64,000 nt of DNA from Pycnopodia helianthoides. Taxonomy: Eukaryota > Echinodermata > Asteroidea > Forcipulatida > Asteriidae. Below the pieces are notes generated by a model. That model was not told the origin of the DNA and did no database searches. It saw nothing but the letters and a program-made list of their open reading frames with translations. The translations under genes and the position numbers were made by a program. Numbering within the stretch: position 1 is the first letter of the stretch; each line of letters opens with the position of its first letter. The DNA is taken from contig CM063252.1 of assembly GCA_032158295.1 (NCBI GenBank), positions 13,013,164 to 13,077,163 of the forward strand, written 5' to 3'. Shown here piece after piece: positions 54,373 to 63,830 of this stretch.

Positions 54373-57300
54373 TGAGGTTCAACAAATTCTCCTCCAAGTT
54401 TCTTCATCATTCTATTAAAATTCATTACAAAACCGAAATTTGTTTGCAAAAAATGTTCTCTTATCAGAGCAGACCACAACCTATTGGCTCTTTATACTTG
54501 TAAATGTCTGTGTTGAATGCGAACCTTTACATAAAAAAGGGAACGAATAAATGAACTCACTCCCCGAGGTTGTCGTCCTTCTCAATCTCCCACCCGGTGA
54601 CTTCGTACATCGGGGTGGCCAAATCTCTTACGTAGGCCTGAAAGAACAATATATTTCACGAATGTCAAAGATAAAAATTCACTAAACTTGGAAGTGTTTT
54701 GTTTTATTTATCTATTTAAATAATAAAAGTAGTTCTCAACATACACTATAATCTCCCGGCTCAGAATTGACCCGGATTCGATCCGGGTCCAAGAGAGCCT
54801 GACCCATTTCTGGGTCAGGTTGACCCGGAAACAGGTCCTCAAAAAGGAAATTGAACCGGATTCGATCCGGGTCCAAGAGAGCTTGACCCATTTCTGGGTC
54901 AGGTTGACCCGGAAACAGGTCCTCAAAAAGGAAATTGAACCAGATTCGATCCGGGTCCAAGAGAGCCTGACCCAATTCTAGGTCAGGTTGACCCGGAAAC
55001 AGGTCCTCAAAAAGGAAATTGAACCGGATTCGATCCGGGTCCAAGAGAGCCTGACCCAATTCTGGGTCAGGTTGACCGGAAACAGGTCCTCAAAAAGGAA
55101 ATTGACCCGGATTAGATCCGCGTCCAAGAGAGCCTGACCCATTTCTGGGTCAGGTTGACCCGGAAACTGGTCATCAAGAGGGAAATTGACCCGGATTCTG
55201 TGTCAGTTTGACACATTTCTGGGTCATTTTTACACTATATTCCGGGTCACACTGACTTAGAAATGGGTCCTTACGGGAACTGGTTCCGGGTCAACTCTGA
55301 CTCGGAAGGTTTTTAGAGAGTATGTTGAGAAATACTTTCATTTCAGGTCCTATTGATCGAGGTGTCAATTGAAAGCTCTTATTCTTTATCTATTTGACGA
55401 CAATAGCTATGACTCCTAACCTCGAAATCGCTGAAAGTGTCTGTCATAATCAACTTCTCTCTGATGGATCTGAGGTTAACGGTCAGCATGAGCCACGGTA
55501 CGTAATCCCTTTCGTCTCTGAAGTAAGACATCAGCTCCAGCACGATGGCCGTGTTAAGCTCCCCCACCATGGCCAGCTGGAAGGCATCGTTCAGGAGGGA
55601 CGAACGACTGGCCGTAGAAATCACCTGACATTCAATGTCATAAGAAAATAATGACCAATTATAAATTGACACCAGATTTATTGAGTGCATTATGTGTTTA
55701 TTGACATATACACCGGTGTGTGTTAAGCACTTTATACTCCGTAGTTTTCCCGAGTCCTGTGGGAAAAATCCATATGCTTATTACTCGGTTGGGATTCGAA
55801 CTAACGACCTTTGTCATTCTGGAGCAGATGCTTTACCGCAACGTCTGGGTCAGATTTGACAATCCCTAAAGCAACAAGGCAAGATAGCAAAAGGACACAC
55901 CTGATTAGAGAAATGAAGTTGACATGAAAGGGCCTTTTCGAAACCACAGCTTGTGCTTATTGGGCTTGGGCTCCATCTACCTGCTGATCGAAGCCCCGTA
56001 AGGAAAGCACACATTTTTTCAAAATAACTGACAAAACCCGAGTCCAAGCCCAAACCCAAGCCGTGGTTTCGAAAAGGGCCTAAGCCTCACCTGATGATTA
56101 TCAGCGAGTTGCTTAGCAAGAAGTTTCCAGTTTGTTTCGTCATAGTTCACGTGGTAGAACCCTCCCTGATCAATATTCATGAGGAGCCAGTCGGAATCTC
56201 CACCGATATCGTCTCTCTCTATCGTTACTGTTGCAATAGATCGTTCATGAGATTTAAATCTACTCTTAAATCAGACGGTAATTGTTTTTTTGTTTTAATA
56301 TTCATTCATTTATTTGGCCTACTATGCCTAATTCATATCCATTTGACGAAAACAATGTTTGTTTATCTCAAACTTTACTAGTTACTGGTCCGGTGGTACA
56401 AGAGGTGGTTCAACCTCCGACAGTGCACCACCCCCACTCTCTTATAAGGGTAGGGCAAACACACGCAACTTTGGCTGAGCCACGCACTGCTTGCTCTTGG
56501 CCTAAGACGTCAGTGATCGATAAATGGATAGTGTACGCATTCCTAAGTCGTAATAGTGCGCCCTCTTACGGCATGATTTTACCGACTTTGGTGAACTCAT
56601 TTTTGGCGTTTTTTTTTAGATAAAGAAACGTACCCCATTGTTGTTTTGGGCAATATGCAGAGCTGTATATAGGAAATTCTTCAGATTTCTCTACCGATCA
56701 CTTACCGTTTGCCGTAGGTGACATCCATGCTAGCTCCGGTGAACTGAAGTTGGGATTGGCTGATGTGGTGTAGACCAGCGGCACGTACCACCGGTATCTT
56801 TCAACAAAACACAGCACATTGAACGCAGCATGGTAAAACAAAGTATGACACGTGACGCGTGTTCCACTCCAATAAAAAATACAAGGATCCGTAAAGTGCG
56901 GTGTATAAAGACAAATTAACTAACACCAAAGTCCCCCAAAAGTTGGCCAGAACCGAAGCTCCAGAAGAAAATATGCGATTTATAGTTATTACCAACTTAC
57001 CCCAAATCGGGGAAACGCGTGGCAGTGACGTCAGCGGTTGGGTCAGAGAGAAACCTCTTCTGAGATGCCATGGCTGTCATCTTGCCGTCACCAGAGTAGC
57101 TTCTTGATATCGTCACGACCGGATAGCCAATTTGAGACAGCCACGAGGTCATGACGGTTCCTAGGCCTATATCAACGCCAAGCCCAAGGTCGACGTTGTC
57201 ATCTTTGACTGCCTGCAAGACACGTGTGAATTATTCGTGTCCATCAAAAAACGTGTTGATGATTGCGAAGAAGCTAAACAAAAATATAACAATATATATA

Positions 57301-60300
57301 TACATAGAAAAAGTCTTTCCTCTTTGCGGAAGTTGTTCTTGAAGCTAGATTAAGGTTATAGTCATACAACCGATATGGTTAAAGGAACATCACATAATTG
57401 GTAAGAAAAAAACTTGTAAAATATACTTTTTGATCACAGATTTACATAAAACCTACACGGTCTAATGATGATGATAGTAGAAAACATCCCTTGAAATATT
57501 TCTGTCTGAAATGCCATATTTGATGAGAAATGAGTAAACTAATTTTCCGATTGGAGTTTATCGCTCAGTGAGCGTTTTATTCATTTGTTGAATCTATATG
57601 CTTTCATGCAAATGTGTAATCGCTTTTTCACTATTTTCTCGTGACCCGGATGGCCGATCGACCTCAAACTTCTACAGGTTTGTCAGTTTATGTATATGGT
57701 GGATTACATAAAGTGCTTATACACTGCCAGCAACTGTTTTGTTAGCAACAACAAATTCTGTAATGTTCCTCTAAACAGTTTTTGAAACAATACGAACATG
57801 TCACACGGGGATATAGGAAGCTCAAACTTAGACTGATGTCGTCATTGTATTAAGAAAGGGGCATATCATATGGAGGGAGGGCGCACGCGGTGCAGTATTA
57901 ACTGGGTTGGAGTTCGTAATACCATGTACAGACACAGGCCTGCTTTGATCATGACGACACACAGCCCCTCTTAAAGGAATATTACAGAATTGGTTTGGCT
58001 AACAAAACAGTTGCTGGCAGTGTAAGCGCTTTATGTAATCCACCATATACATAAACTGACAAACCTGTAGAAGTTTGAGATCGATCGGCCATCTGGGTCA
58101 CGAGAAAGAAGTGAAAACCCGATAACACATTTGCATGAAATCATATAGATTCAACAAATGAATAAAACGCTCACTGAGCGATAAACTCCAATCGGAAAAT
58201 TAGTTTATTCATTTCTCATCAAATATGGCATTTCAGACAGAAATATTTCAAGGGATGTTTTCTACTATCATCATCATTAGACCGTGTAAGTTTTATGTAA
58301 ATCTGTGATCAAAAAGTATATTTTGCAAGTTTTTTTCTTACCAATTCTGTAATGTTCCTTTAATTAACTGGGTGAGGTAATTTCCTCAAAATGTCAAAAT
58401 ATCTCTATGACAGAGATCGAATAGTAAATCATTTGTCTCCGAATCTTGAGAAGTCAGATGTCACTTCCAGAGGCCCGTAGATTAGTTTGCCCGCGTTTAT
58501 AAGGAAATGGGTTGTTTAGAAAATGCTTCCTGGTTTTCTTACGTTTTCCAAATGCATCCATAGGTCGTTGTTCTGTATGGAATCGTACTGTGCTGCTCGC
58601 AATAAACTCTACACATATATAAGAAAATAAATAACAGATGGGAATGTGATTAATTTAATCAAGAATACTGTAAGAGTCCTTTAAAATAGTGTGACCGTTC
58701 TAATTTTCTCTGGCTACGTAATGTGGTGCGTACTTTTCGCACAAACGCACATACAAAAACTAGATAAAAACCAGCGTATAAAATTGCCAAATATGGCGTT
58801 GGAAAGAGTGAGTAAATCTTCGATTTGTCCAGCTCATTGTCAGGTAAAATACAAAAAAAAAAAAAAAAACAGCCGGCAAGATCCTACCAGGCGCTCAAGG
58901 CCGGTTCCTGGCGTTATTCACGAGCCTCAAAGTGCGACGTCAAATTTCAAGCTTATTTTGACGACAGCTGCTCTTAGTACGTAAAAACATGCGCGTGGCC
59001 GCAGCTTTGCGAGTTATGCAAGGGGTTTATCGACCTGTTTCACGTCGCACAACGCACTTACACGCGCCTATCCTGTCAGATATTTTGGCGCAGCGAGAGC
59101 CGATCGCCCTGAGAACGAGACTGGTACGCAAAAGGAAATAACTCAACTTATGCATTGACGTCATCACGGACATATCTCTGTACGTGCGGCGCACAGAATC
59201 AGCCAATGAGTAACGTTCTTTTGACCTCTAGCCGAGGGCGCCCTACTCAAATGACGTAATGTGCATAAGGTCTATAGTGGAAACGGTGGACGCGCCTTGT
59301 GCTGAGGTGCGTTCCACGTCGTGCAAGTGGTAAATTGCTGAAATTTTGATGTGGCATGTTGTCGGTGTGAAATAAATGATTCGTGTATCTATCTATCTAT
59401 CTATCTACATATTATGCTAAAAATAACGGATCTTAGAATGCGATTTTTACAGTTACAGAGATACAAAGAGAGGAATATAATAACATATTTTATTTTGCTC
59501 ATCGTTACCTTCAGTCCTTTCATGAGTGTACTTTCTCCTAGAAAATATTTCATCATACGTAGAAGAGAACCACCCTGCAAGTGTAAAGGATTAGGTTATG
59601 TACGGTGGATGTCTCGAGATTATCTGTAGATTTACATTTCAGGTGCAAAAAAAGGAAAGTCATCTTCTAATGTCTTCATGATAACTTTCATCCTTTTGTT
59701 TGGTGCTGTAATAACAGAATGTGCAAGTCTTGCTCGTACTCAAACTTCTGGGACCAAGTTTGTCCCAGCCATCATTATTGAAATTAACGTGTGCGCTAAT
59801 CTGTTAGTTCAAGCACTTTAGGTAAACGCAGTTCATGGCTATAACAGTATATCCTGTGGTTGGAAAAGTAACAATCAATATAATGAAAGTAAATAAATTT
59901 AAAGAATCAACAAAGAGAACCTGTAAGTAAGGTTTTTCCGGTTACTTGTGAACAATTAAGAATGTTGCCCAACTGACGTTCAACCTGTGTAATGGTCTCA
60001 CAAATTCGGGCATGATTGGCACATGGGGTTTCTAGAAAATGAGCATCCTCGTCTCAAGTTTGAATTTTGTTAATACAGTTAATTTTCCAACAAATTATTT
60101 AAAGGCCCTGTACACTATTGGTAAGATCGAAAAACACAATGTTCACAGATTCACACATAACTTACATGATTTAAAGTAAGTAATGGTAGAAAGGGTTCCT
60201 TGAAATATTTCTGCCTAAAATGCTATCGTTTTTGAGAAATGAATAAAACAATAGTTTTTATCGCGCGCGATAATAAACTCGATGTTTGAAAAACAGAAAA

Positions 60301-63300
60301 CACATAAGGTCTATTTGCACTATTTTCTCGTGACCTCGATGACCAATTGAGTTCAAATTTAATCACACAAAACATGAACTTTGTTTGCGACTGTTTTGTC
60401 AGCTCTACCAATCCTGTATAATACCTTTAAGTAAGGTTCTTCCCAGTTACTTGTGAACAATTAAGAATGTTGCCCAACTGACGTTCAACCTGTGTAATGG
60501 TCGCACAAATTCGGGCATGATTGGCACATGGGGCTTCTAGAAAATGAGCATCCTCGTCTCAAGTTTGAATTTTGTTAATACAGTTAATTTTCCAACAAAT
60601 TATTGAATGTATGATGTAGAAATTAAAATTGTATATATATATACCTTGCTGTATGTTATGGTGTCAAACATGGGCATGACATCTCTCCCTGTTGTTACTT
60701 GTGAGACAACTGGCCTTGATGTGACAGTTCTATCGACGAGCATTGAACTGCGCACGTCATACGCCACAAATTTGTCCATCTTGAAATGTAAAAAAAGAAA
60801 GACAATCGTTATGATCGTTTTTAAAAAATACTATTTATCTCGCTTGGAGTGTATTTTGCGTTTAATAATATGAGATTCTGTTTGGGGTCAGAACTGACCC
60901 CGATTCCGGGTCCCCGGGGCTTGACCCATTTTCGGGTCAAGCTGACCCGAAAAATAGTTACAAATGGCCAGTTTGACCCTTTTGGGGCTCATTGTGACCC
61001 AGTAACGGGTCAGGTCCCGCATGACCCGGATTTGGGTCAATTCTGACCCGGAAGTTTTTTGGAGTGTCGGGGAGGATCCAGAGAGTCGGTTGTCGGGAAG
61101 GGAAGAGATCATTTGCTGGCTAACTTTGGGTAGAAGCGATACCACCCCACCATCCGTTTAGCCTACCGTACAGTATTAATTACTTACCAATACAAAGTTT
61201 GGTTCAAGTGCAGCTGTAACAGGGTACTCGAAGTATCTACTAATCCCTTCATTCAACCACAGCTCGTCCCACCATTCCATCGTAATGAGGTTACCGAACC
61301 ACTGTCAACAGAGAAATAGAGAGGGGGGGGGGGAGAAAATCAACTTGTTTATTACATTAGAACAATAAGAGTGCCCCAAACCTCGTTCCCAGTGGTGTTC
61401 GATCTCTCCGATGTCGAGAGGTATCGATGCGACACGTTCGCTCGGCCCCAGCGGCCTATCCAGGACCGCTGGGATGGGCTAATCAGCTTGCACAGATTCT
61501 TGTTCAGGAAGTACGTCATGCGTGCAGGGCTTGCAGTGTGAGTGTGATGCATGATGGGACTGAGCATGGGACTGAGCATTAACGTTAACGATACGTTTGC
61601 CCATCTCAGCGCCTTTGGTTTTAAGGCAAGGCGCTGGGGACGAGCGAATGCGACACGCTGCCCATGGAAAGGAGGCTGCCCCTCCCCTTTCCAAAGATTG
61701 TTTTACCTGTGTGTGTTTATTGTTGTAAAACGGGCATTATTTGAAGAAGTTTGAAAATGATTTAAAGGTGTGAAGAGGAAAAAGTCGCAGTGAGAGACTT
61801 GTGGGGACACTTGGTGGCAGCAGACTTGTTTCCGCTGTTTTCGGAAATGTACATAGGGACTATTAACAGGTAAGTCTGCTGCCACCTAGCGTTCGAAAGT
61901 CAAGTACCACTCGCCTGGTGTGCCAATTCGTGAGCTATTGTTGTGTATACATTTTGCTTTTCAACCGCATTTGTCACTCCTTCCTGGACCAGCATAATGT
62001 TGCTCCGGTAAGATACTAAGCCCCAGTGTTCCATTGCAAGTGCCGGAAACCAAGGCAAGGCTATCATATCTAAGAAAAAAATGCGAACACAAACGGCATG
62101 ATTAAACAACAAATTAAACATAGCAAGATTACTGATAATGGTCAGTCTATCAAAGATTCCTTCCTCCAAAATTAAAAATTAATTACAACTCATTGACATT
62201 CGCGCGGCCAGTCCAATGGCGTACCAGTGGGAACAAGGTGGCGGGAACCCCTGCCTCCGCTCAGAACCATTGTGCCCCAATGAATGGTTGGATACTATTT
62301 AGCCCCCCCCCCCAAGCTATGTCTTTGCCTGCTATCCCCCCCCCCACAACCAAATGCAAAATTCTGGTCACGCCATTGTGCCAAAGCAATGCATCTGTTG
62401 TGGTATGGATATTAATCGACCCCCTTCCCACTACCTAGCTCCATAAGAGTTATAGCCTGCCCGATATGGGGGAGAGGGTCCCCCCAATGTTCCCATACTA
62501 TAACACACAATTTTTCTCTTGTATAGAACTCCCCCCCCCTAAAATCCTCAAAAGAATTCCTGAGATTCCAAGCACACAATGAAGACACAATGGGGGGGGG
62601 TGGGTTCCCTCTGCCCTATATCGAGCACCAGTTGATAAGAGTCACCACTTGTATTTGTGAAGCGAAGCACAAGAAGAAGAAAACAATCTTGATTCTAGAT
62701 TCCTTACCCAGTTTCGCCATTGGATATTTAACCTCCATCCCAAAATAATCATCCAGGAAGTCAAGTATGGCCGCTCCCTTCTCAAGTGCGTAGTCGGTTT
62801 GGTTGATCAACTCTTCCGGAGCCCAAACACCGAACTAAAATTCAAACATTCAAAGTTTTGATTGCGGTGACCGATTTGCAAAGAACTTCCTGTCACTGCC
62901 GCCAACAGGCAACACTGACATATTGATCCACAACTTGTCAAATTAATCAATTTTACAATGGAATGTTTTTAATTTCGAAAGATTATTGTGTCTTGTCTCA
63001 GCTCTCCATGTATGCTGATGATTCAACCCTCTGAATATGAAATTAATTAGAGAGCGTGTCGAAGTGGGAGAACGATTGGCTATGTAAACCTTGAACGCAA
63101 AGAAAACTAAACTACTGTCTCGGTCTCGCTATCGAGATGATACATTTAAATGGGCCAATTGACTTTGCGAGAGGTATCATATTTTTGCGTTCTTGGACTT
63201 GACATCTCCACTAGAGAGGTATATTTATAATCGAACAAAGAGCCAGTCAAACAAAATGCCATTCCAACGGCTTTTTTGTCCACGTACTGCATTAGTCTCT

Positions 63301-63830
63301 TAATGGAACTCCTTGCCTGGTGCATGTTTCCCTCAATGCTACAATCTAGACTGTTTTAAGGGGAATATCAATTCCTGCCTTCAGTTATTTTCATCTGAAA
63401 TGTTTTCTTCCTGTACCCTATGTGGCCGTTAAGCCTTGTTTGGGGCGAACTTAAAAAATAAATTAATTGACAGTAAATTTTCGGCAACCGGCTTGGTGTA
63501 ATTGCCATTTTACACATAGGCCCACTGTTGCCTCCTTTCACAGATCTACTTACTTTCACGCCGCTTGCTGTGGTTGTAAACTTGGCTTTAAAATCACTGA
63601 TGGCGAAACACACGAGATACGTCGACATTTTGACGGTCTCTTCAAACGTTGCTCTTACCCACCCTTCACTGAGCACCTGGTCGTCCCCAGTCTTGGCCGA
63701 GTTGGCGAGGGCGTGGTACTGGGGCTCGTGCTCCAGGGTGATGGTGAATGTTGCTTTCATGGCCGGCTCGTCGAAACATGGGAAGACTTTACGGGCGTTG
63801 TACGGGGCGAATAGTGTGGTTGCCATGATT
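49309..63830 (-). CDS. M1 aminopeptidase-like gene R, 17 exons, N-terminus beyond right edge, LAMEH variant
   Basis: Exons: 63554-63830, 62708-62834, 61915-62069, 61188-61301, 60645-60779, 59509-59574, 58543-58608, 57001-57212, 56706-56797, 56091-56227, 55421-55624, 54561-54637, 53654-53761, 52883-53053, 51052-51192, 50440-50521, 49309-49452. They give 768 codons ending in TAA with no frame break. Numbering from the first complete codon: LAMEHWG 145-151 where the family has GAMENWG, HELAH 181-185, third zinc ligand Glu204, catalytic Tyr267. The zinc site is intact but the N-terminal-recognition loop is altered, so specificity may differ. Intron 3 has a GC donor. Donors after 55,421 (GTTAGG) and 52,883 (GTGTGT) are weak. 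The missing N-terminal part (anchor exon and homologue of exon 2) should lie just right of the window, and further units upstream are possible. Confidence 0.92.
50062..50246 (+). mobile_element. Mutator-like MITE (TTCGCTCG family), copy 4
   Basis: Perfect 9-bp target duplication GGGCTATAG, although about 27 bp just inside the left terminus are deleted. Confidence 0.87.
50440..50521 (-). CDS. Gene R, penultimate exon ([10 protein letters not shown])
   Basis: 82 nt; [20 protein letters not shown], ending TREKLTE. Acceptor TTACAG, donor GTAAGT. A truncated copy of this exon lies 251 bp upstream in the gene. Confidence 0.9.
50713..50960 (-). pseudogene. Truncated duplicate of gene R penultimate exon with its upstream intron
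   Basis: A 248-bp segment (50,462-50,709) is repeated in tandem at 50,713-50,960 with only a few differences. The copy keeps the acceptor and 60 of 82 exon bases (50,713-50,772) but lacks the donor and the last codons, so it cannot be spliced as the exon is. Confidence 0.85.
51052..51192 (-). CDS. Gene R, ERAP1_C exon ([11 protein letters not shown])
   Basis: 141 nt; [20 protein letters not shown], then [15 protein letters not shown]. Donor GTAAAT. Confidence 0.92.
51314..51682 (-). mobile_element. TTAA-MITE subfamily C, copy 3
   Basis: Starts TTAAAGACACTGGACACC and ends GCGTCCAGTGCCTTTAA; reversed relative to copy 2. It lies 122 bp upstream of the exon at 51,052-51,192. Confidence 0.8.
51790..51990. 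repeat. TGACCC-rich element
   Basis: GTCCGGCTGACCCGGACACT, TTCTGCGTCAGTCGGACCCA, CACAGATTCCGGGTCATAC. Confidence 0.68.
52430..52681. mobile_element. CTTAGCA palindromic element, long hairpin
   Basis: GGGCCCAATTTCACAGCACA to TTCTATGAAATTGGGCCC; about 250 bp, with inner arms CCAACCAAATTTCC and GGAAATTTGGTTGG also paired. Confidence 0.78.
52883..53053 (-). CDS. Gene R, ERAP1_C exon ([12 protein letters not shown])
   Basis: 171 nt; [20 protein letters not shown], ending CSRDEATLS. The boundary is set by phase: donor GTGTGT, weak. Confidence 0.9.
53467..53585 (+). mobile_element. tRNA-derived SINE, family 2
   Basis: GATGGCTCAGTTGGTAGAGC and tail TTTTGTCTTTGTTCAAACCC. It lies 69 bp from the exon at 53,654. 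Confidence 0.75.
53654..53761 (-). CDS. Gene R, ERAP1_C exon (ACMYHVENC)
   Basis: 108 nt; [20 protein letters not shown], ending REWLADDSF. Keeps the paired-cysteine helix. Donor GTAAGC. Confidence 0.9.
53840..54065. repeat. TGACCC-rich element (degraded)
   Basis: CTCTAAAAATTCCCAGGTCA, AGGTCAGCCTGACCAAGAAA, CTGGATCCGGTAATCTG. Confidence 0.55.
54295..54371. repeat. (CAA)n microsatellite
   Basis: About 25 CAA units with one interruption; in the intron between the R exons at 53,761 and 54,561. Confidence 0.95.
54561..54637 (-). CDS. Gene R, ERAP1_C exon (AYVRDLATP)
   Basis: 77 nt; [20 protein letters not shown]. Donor GTGAGT. Confidence 0.9.
54747..55320. repeat. TGACCC-rich element with five tandem 84-bp units
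   Basis: GATCCGGGTCCAAGAGAGC recurs at 54,780, 54,864, 54,948, 55,032 and (one base changed) 55,115, a period of 84 (last 83). Each unit contains TTTCTGGGTCAGGTTGACCC. The 3' part is the non-tandem form of the same family. In the intron between R exons 54,637 and 55,421. Confidence 0.85.
55421..55624 (-). CDS. Gene R, ERAP1_C exon (VISTASR)
   Basis: 204 nt; [20 protein letters not shown], later [11 protein letters not shown]. Donor GTTAGG is weak but falls at the homologous boundary. Confidence 0.92.
55708..55850 (-). mobile_element. tRNA-derived SINE, family 3
   Basis: GTGTGTTAAGCACTTTATAC, TTGGGATTCGAACTAACGAC and GGAGCAGATGCTTTACCGC. Confidence 0.7.
56091..56227 (-). CDS. Gene R, VNYDE exon
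   Basis: 137 nt; [19 protein letters not shown] and [12 protein letters not shown]. Very close to the unit L2 copy at 1-130. Donor GTGAGG. Confidence 0.93.
56706..56797 (-). CDS. Gene R, YRWYVPL exon
   Basis: 92 nt; [17 protein letters not shown], ending SPTAN. Donor GTAAG. Confidence 0.92.
57001..57212 (-). CDS. Gene R, IGYPV exon
   Basis: 212 nt; [31 protein letters not shown], ending FPDLG. It is nine nucleotides longer than the L copies. Donor GTAAGT. Confidence 0.94.
57379..57774 (-). mobile_element. TTAA-MITE subfamily A, copy 9
   Basis: Minus-oriented copy; the right end is CCTCTAA. It lies 196 bp from copy 10 in opposite orientation, so the pair can fold on itself in the transcript. 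Confidence 0.87.
57971..58363 (+). mobile_element. TTAA-MITE subfamily A, copy 10
   Basis: Plus-oriented partner of copy 9, TTAA on both sides, 179 bp from the exon at 58,543. Confidence 0.87.
58543..58608 (-). CDS. Gene R, second 66-nt exon
   Basis: [20 protein letters not shown]; donor GTAAGA, acceptor TGTAG. Confidence 0.92.
59151..59255. repeat. GCGCCCTCGGCTAGAGGTCAAAAG element, copy 2
   Basis: Inverted relative to copy 1; in the intron between the R exons at 58,608 and 59,509. Confidence 0.65.
59387..59406. repeat. (TATC)n microsatellite
   Basis: Five TATC units. Confidence 0.85.
59509..59574 (-). CDS. Gene R, first 66-nt exon
   Basis: [20 protein letters not shown]; donor GTAACG, acceptor TTGCAG. 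Confidence 0.92.
59928..60605. repeat. 170-bp direct repeat around a subfamily B MITE
   Basis: About 59,928-60,098 and 60,431-60,605 both read TTACTTGTGAACAATTAAGA ... TTTTCCAACAAATTATT with few differences; the MITE sits exactly between them. Confidence 0.8.
60099..60430 (+). mobile_element. TTAA-MITE subfamily B, copy 2, flanked by a 170-bp direct repeat
   Basis: Starts TTAAAGGCCCTGTACACTAT and ends CCTTTAA. The same ~170 bp of host sequence lies on both sides (about 59,928-60,098 and 60,431-60,605). Confidence 0.8.
60645..60779 (-). CDS. Gene R, catalytic tyrosine exon
   Basis: 135 nt; [14 protein letters not shown], ending MFDTITYSK with the conserved Tyr. The donor is GTATAT. Confidence 0.93.
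60880..61065. repeat. TGACCC-rich element
   Basis: GGTCAGAACTGACCCCGATT, TTTTCGGGTCAAGCTGACCC, GGGTCAATTCTGACCCGGAA. Confidence 0.7.
61188..61301 (-). CDS. Gene R, third zinc ligand exon
   Basis: 114 nt; [20 protein letters not shown], then [14 protein letters not shown], more divergent than the L units after NEG. Donor GTAAGT. Confidence 0.95.
61437..61648 (+). mobile_element. Mutator-like MITE (TTCGCTCG family), copy 5
   Basis: Perfect 9-bp target duplication TGCGACACG. In the intron between the R exons at 61,301 and 61,915. Confidence 0.88.
61805..61901. mobile_element. Short element with CTAGGTGGCAGCAGACTTAC ends, copy 2
   Basis: Same ends (TTGGTGGCAGCAGACTT / AAGTCTGCTGCCACCTAGC). Ends 13 bp from the exon boundary at 61,915, just inside the GC-AG intron. 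Confidence 0.65.
61915..62069 (-). CDS. Gene R, HEXXH exon with LAMEH in place of GAMEN and a GC donor
   Basis: 155 nt; [18 protein letters not shown], ending IAHELAHQ. The zinc motif is kept; first and last residues of GAMEN are replaced (G to L, N to H). The exon is followed by GCGAGT instead of GTGAGT, a GC-AG intron. No in-frame GT alternative is seen nearby. Confidence 0.93.
62708..62834 (-). CDS. Gene R, FGVWAPEE exon
   Basis: 127 nt; [19 protein letters not shown], ending PMAKL. Donor GTAAGG. Confidence 0.94.
63554..63830 (-). CDS. Gene [10 protein letters not shown] exon (first in window)
   Basis: 277 nt; [20 protein letters not shown], ending TTASGVK before GTAAGT. One leading base shows that an upstream exon outside the window is joined here. 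Confidence 0.94.

Noticed and set aside
54230..54418. Poly-glutamine frame
   Set aside because: It is a (CAA)n microsatellite in an intron.
54736..55059. Repeat protein with 28-residue units
   Set aside because: The frame exists only because the 84-bp tandem unit is divisible by three; the element is dispersed non-coding repeat in an intron.
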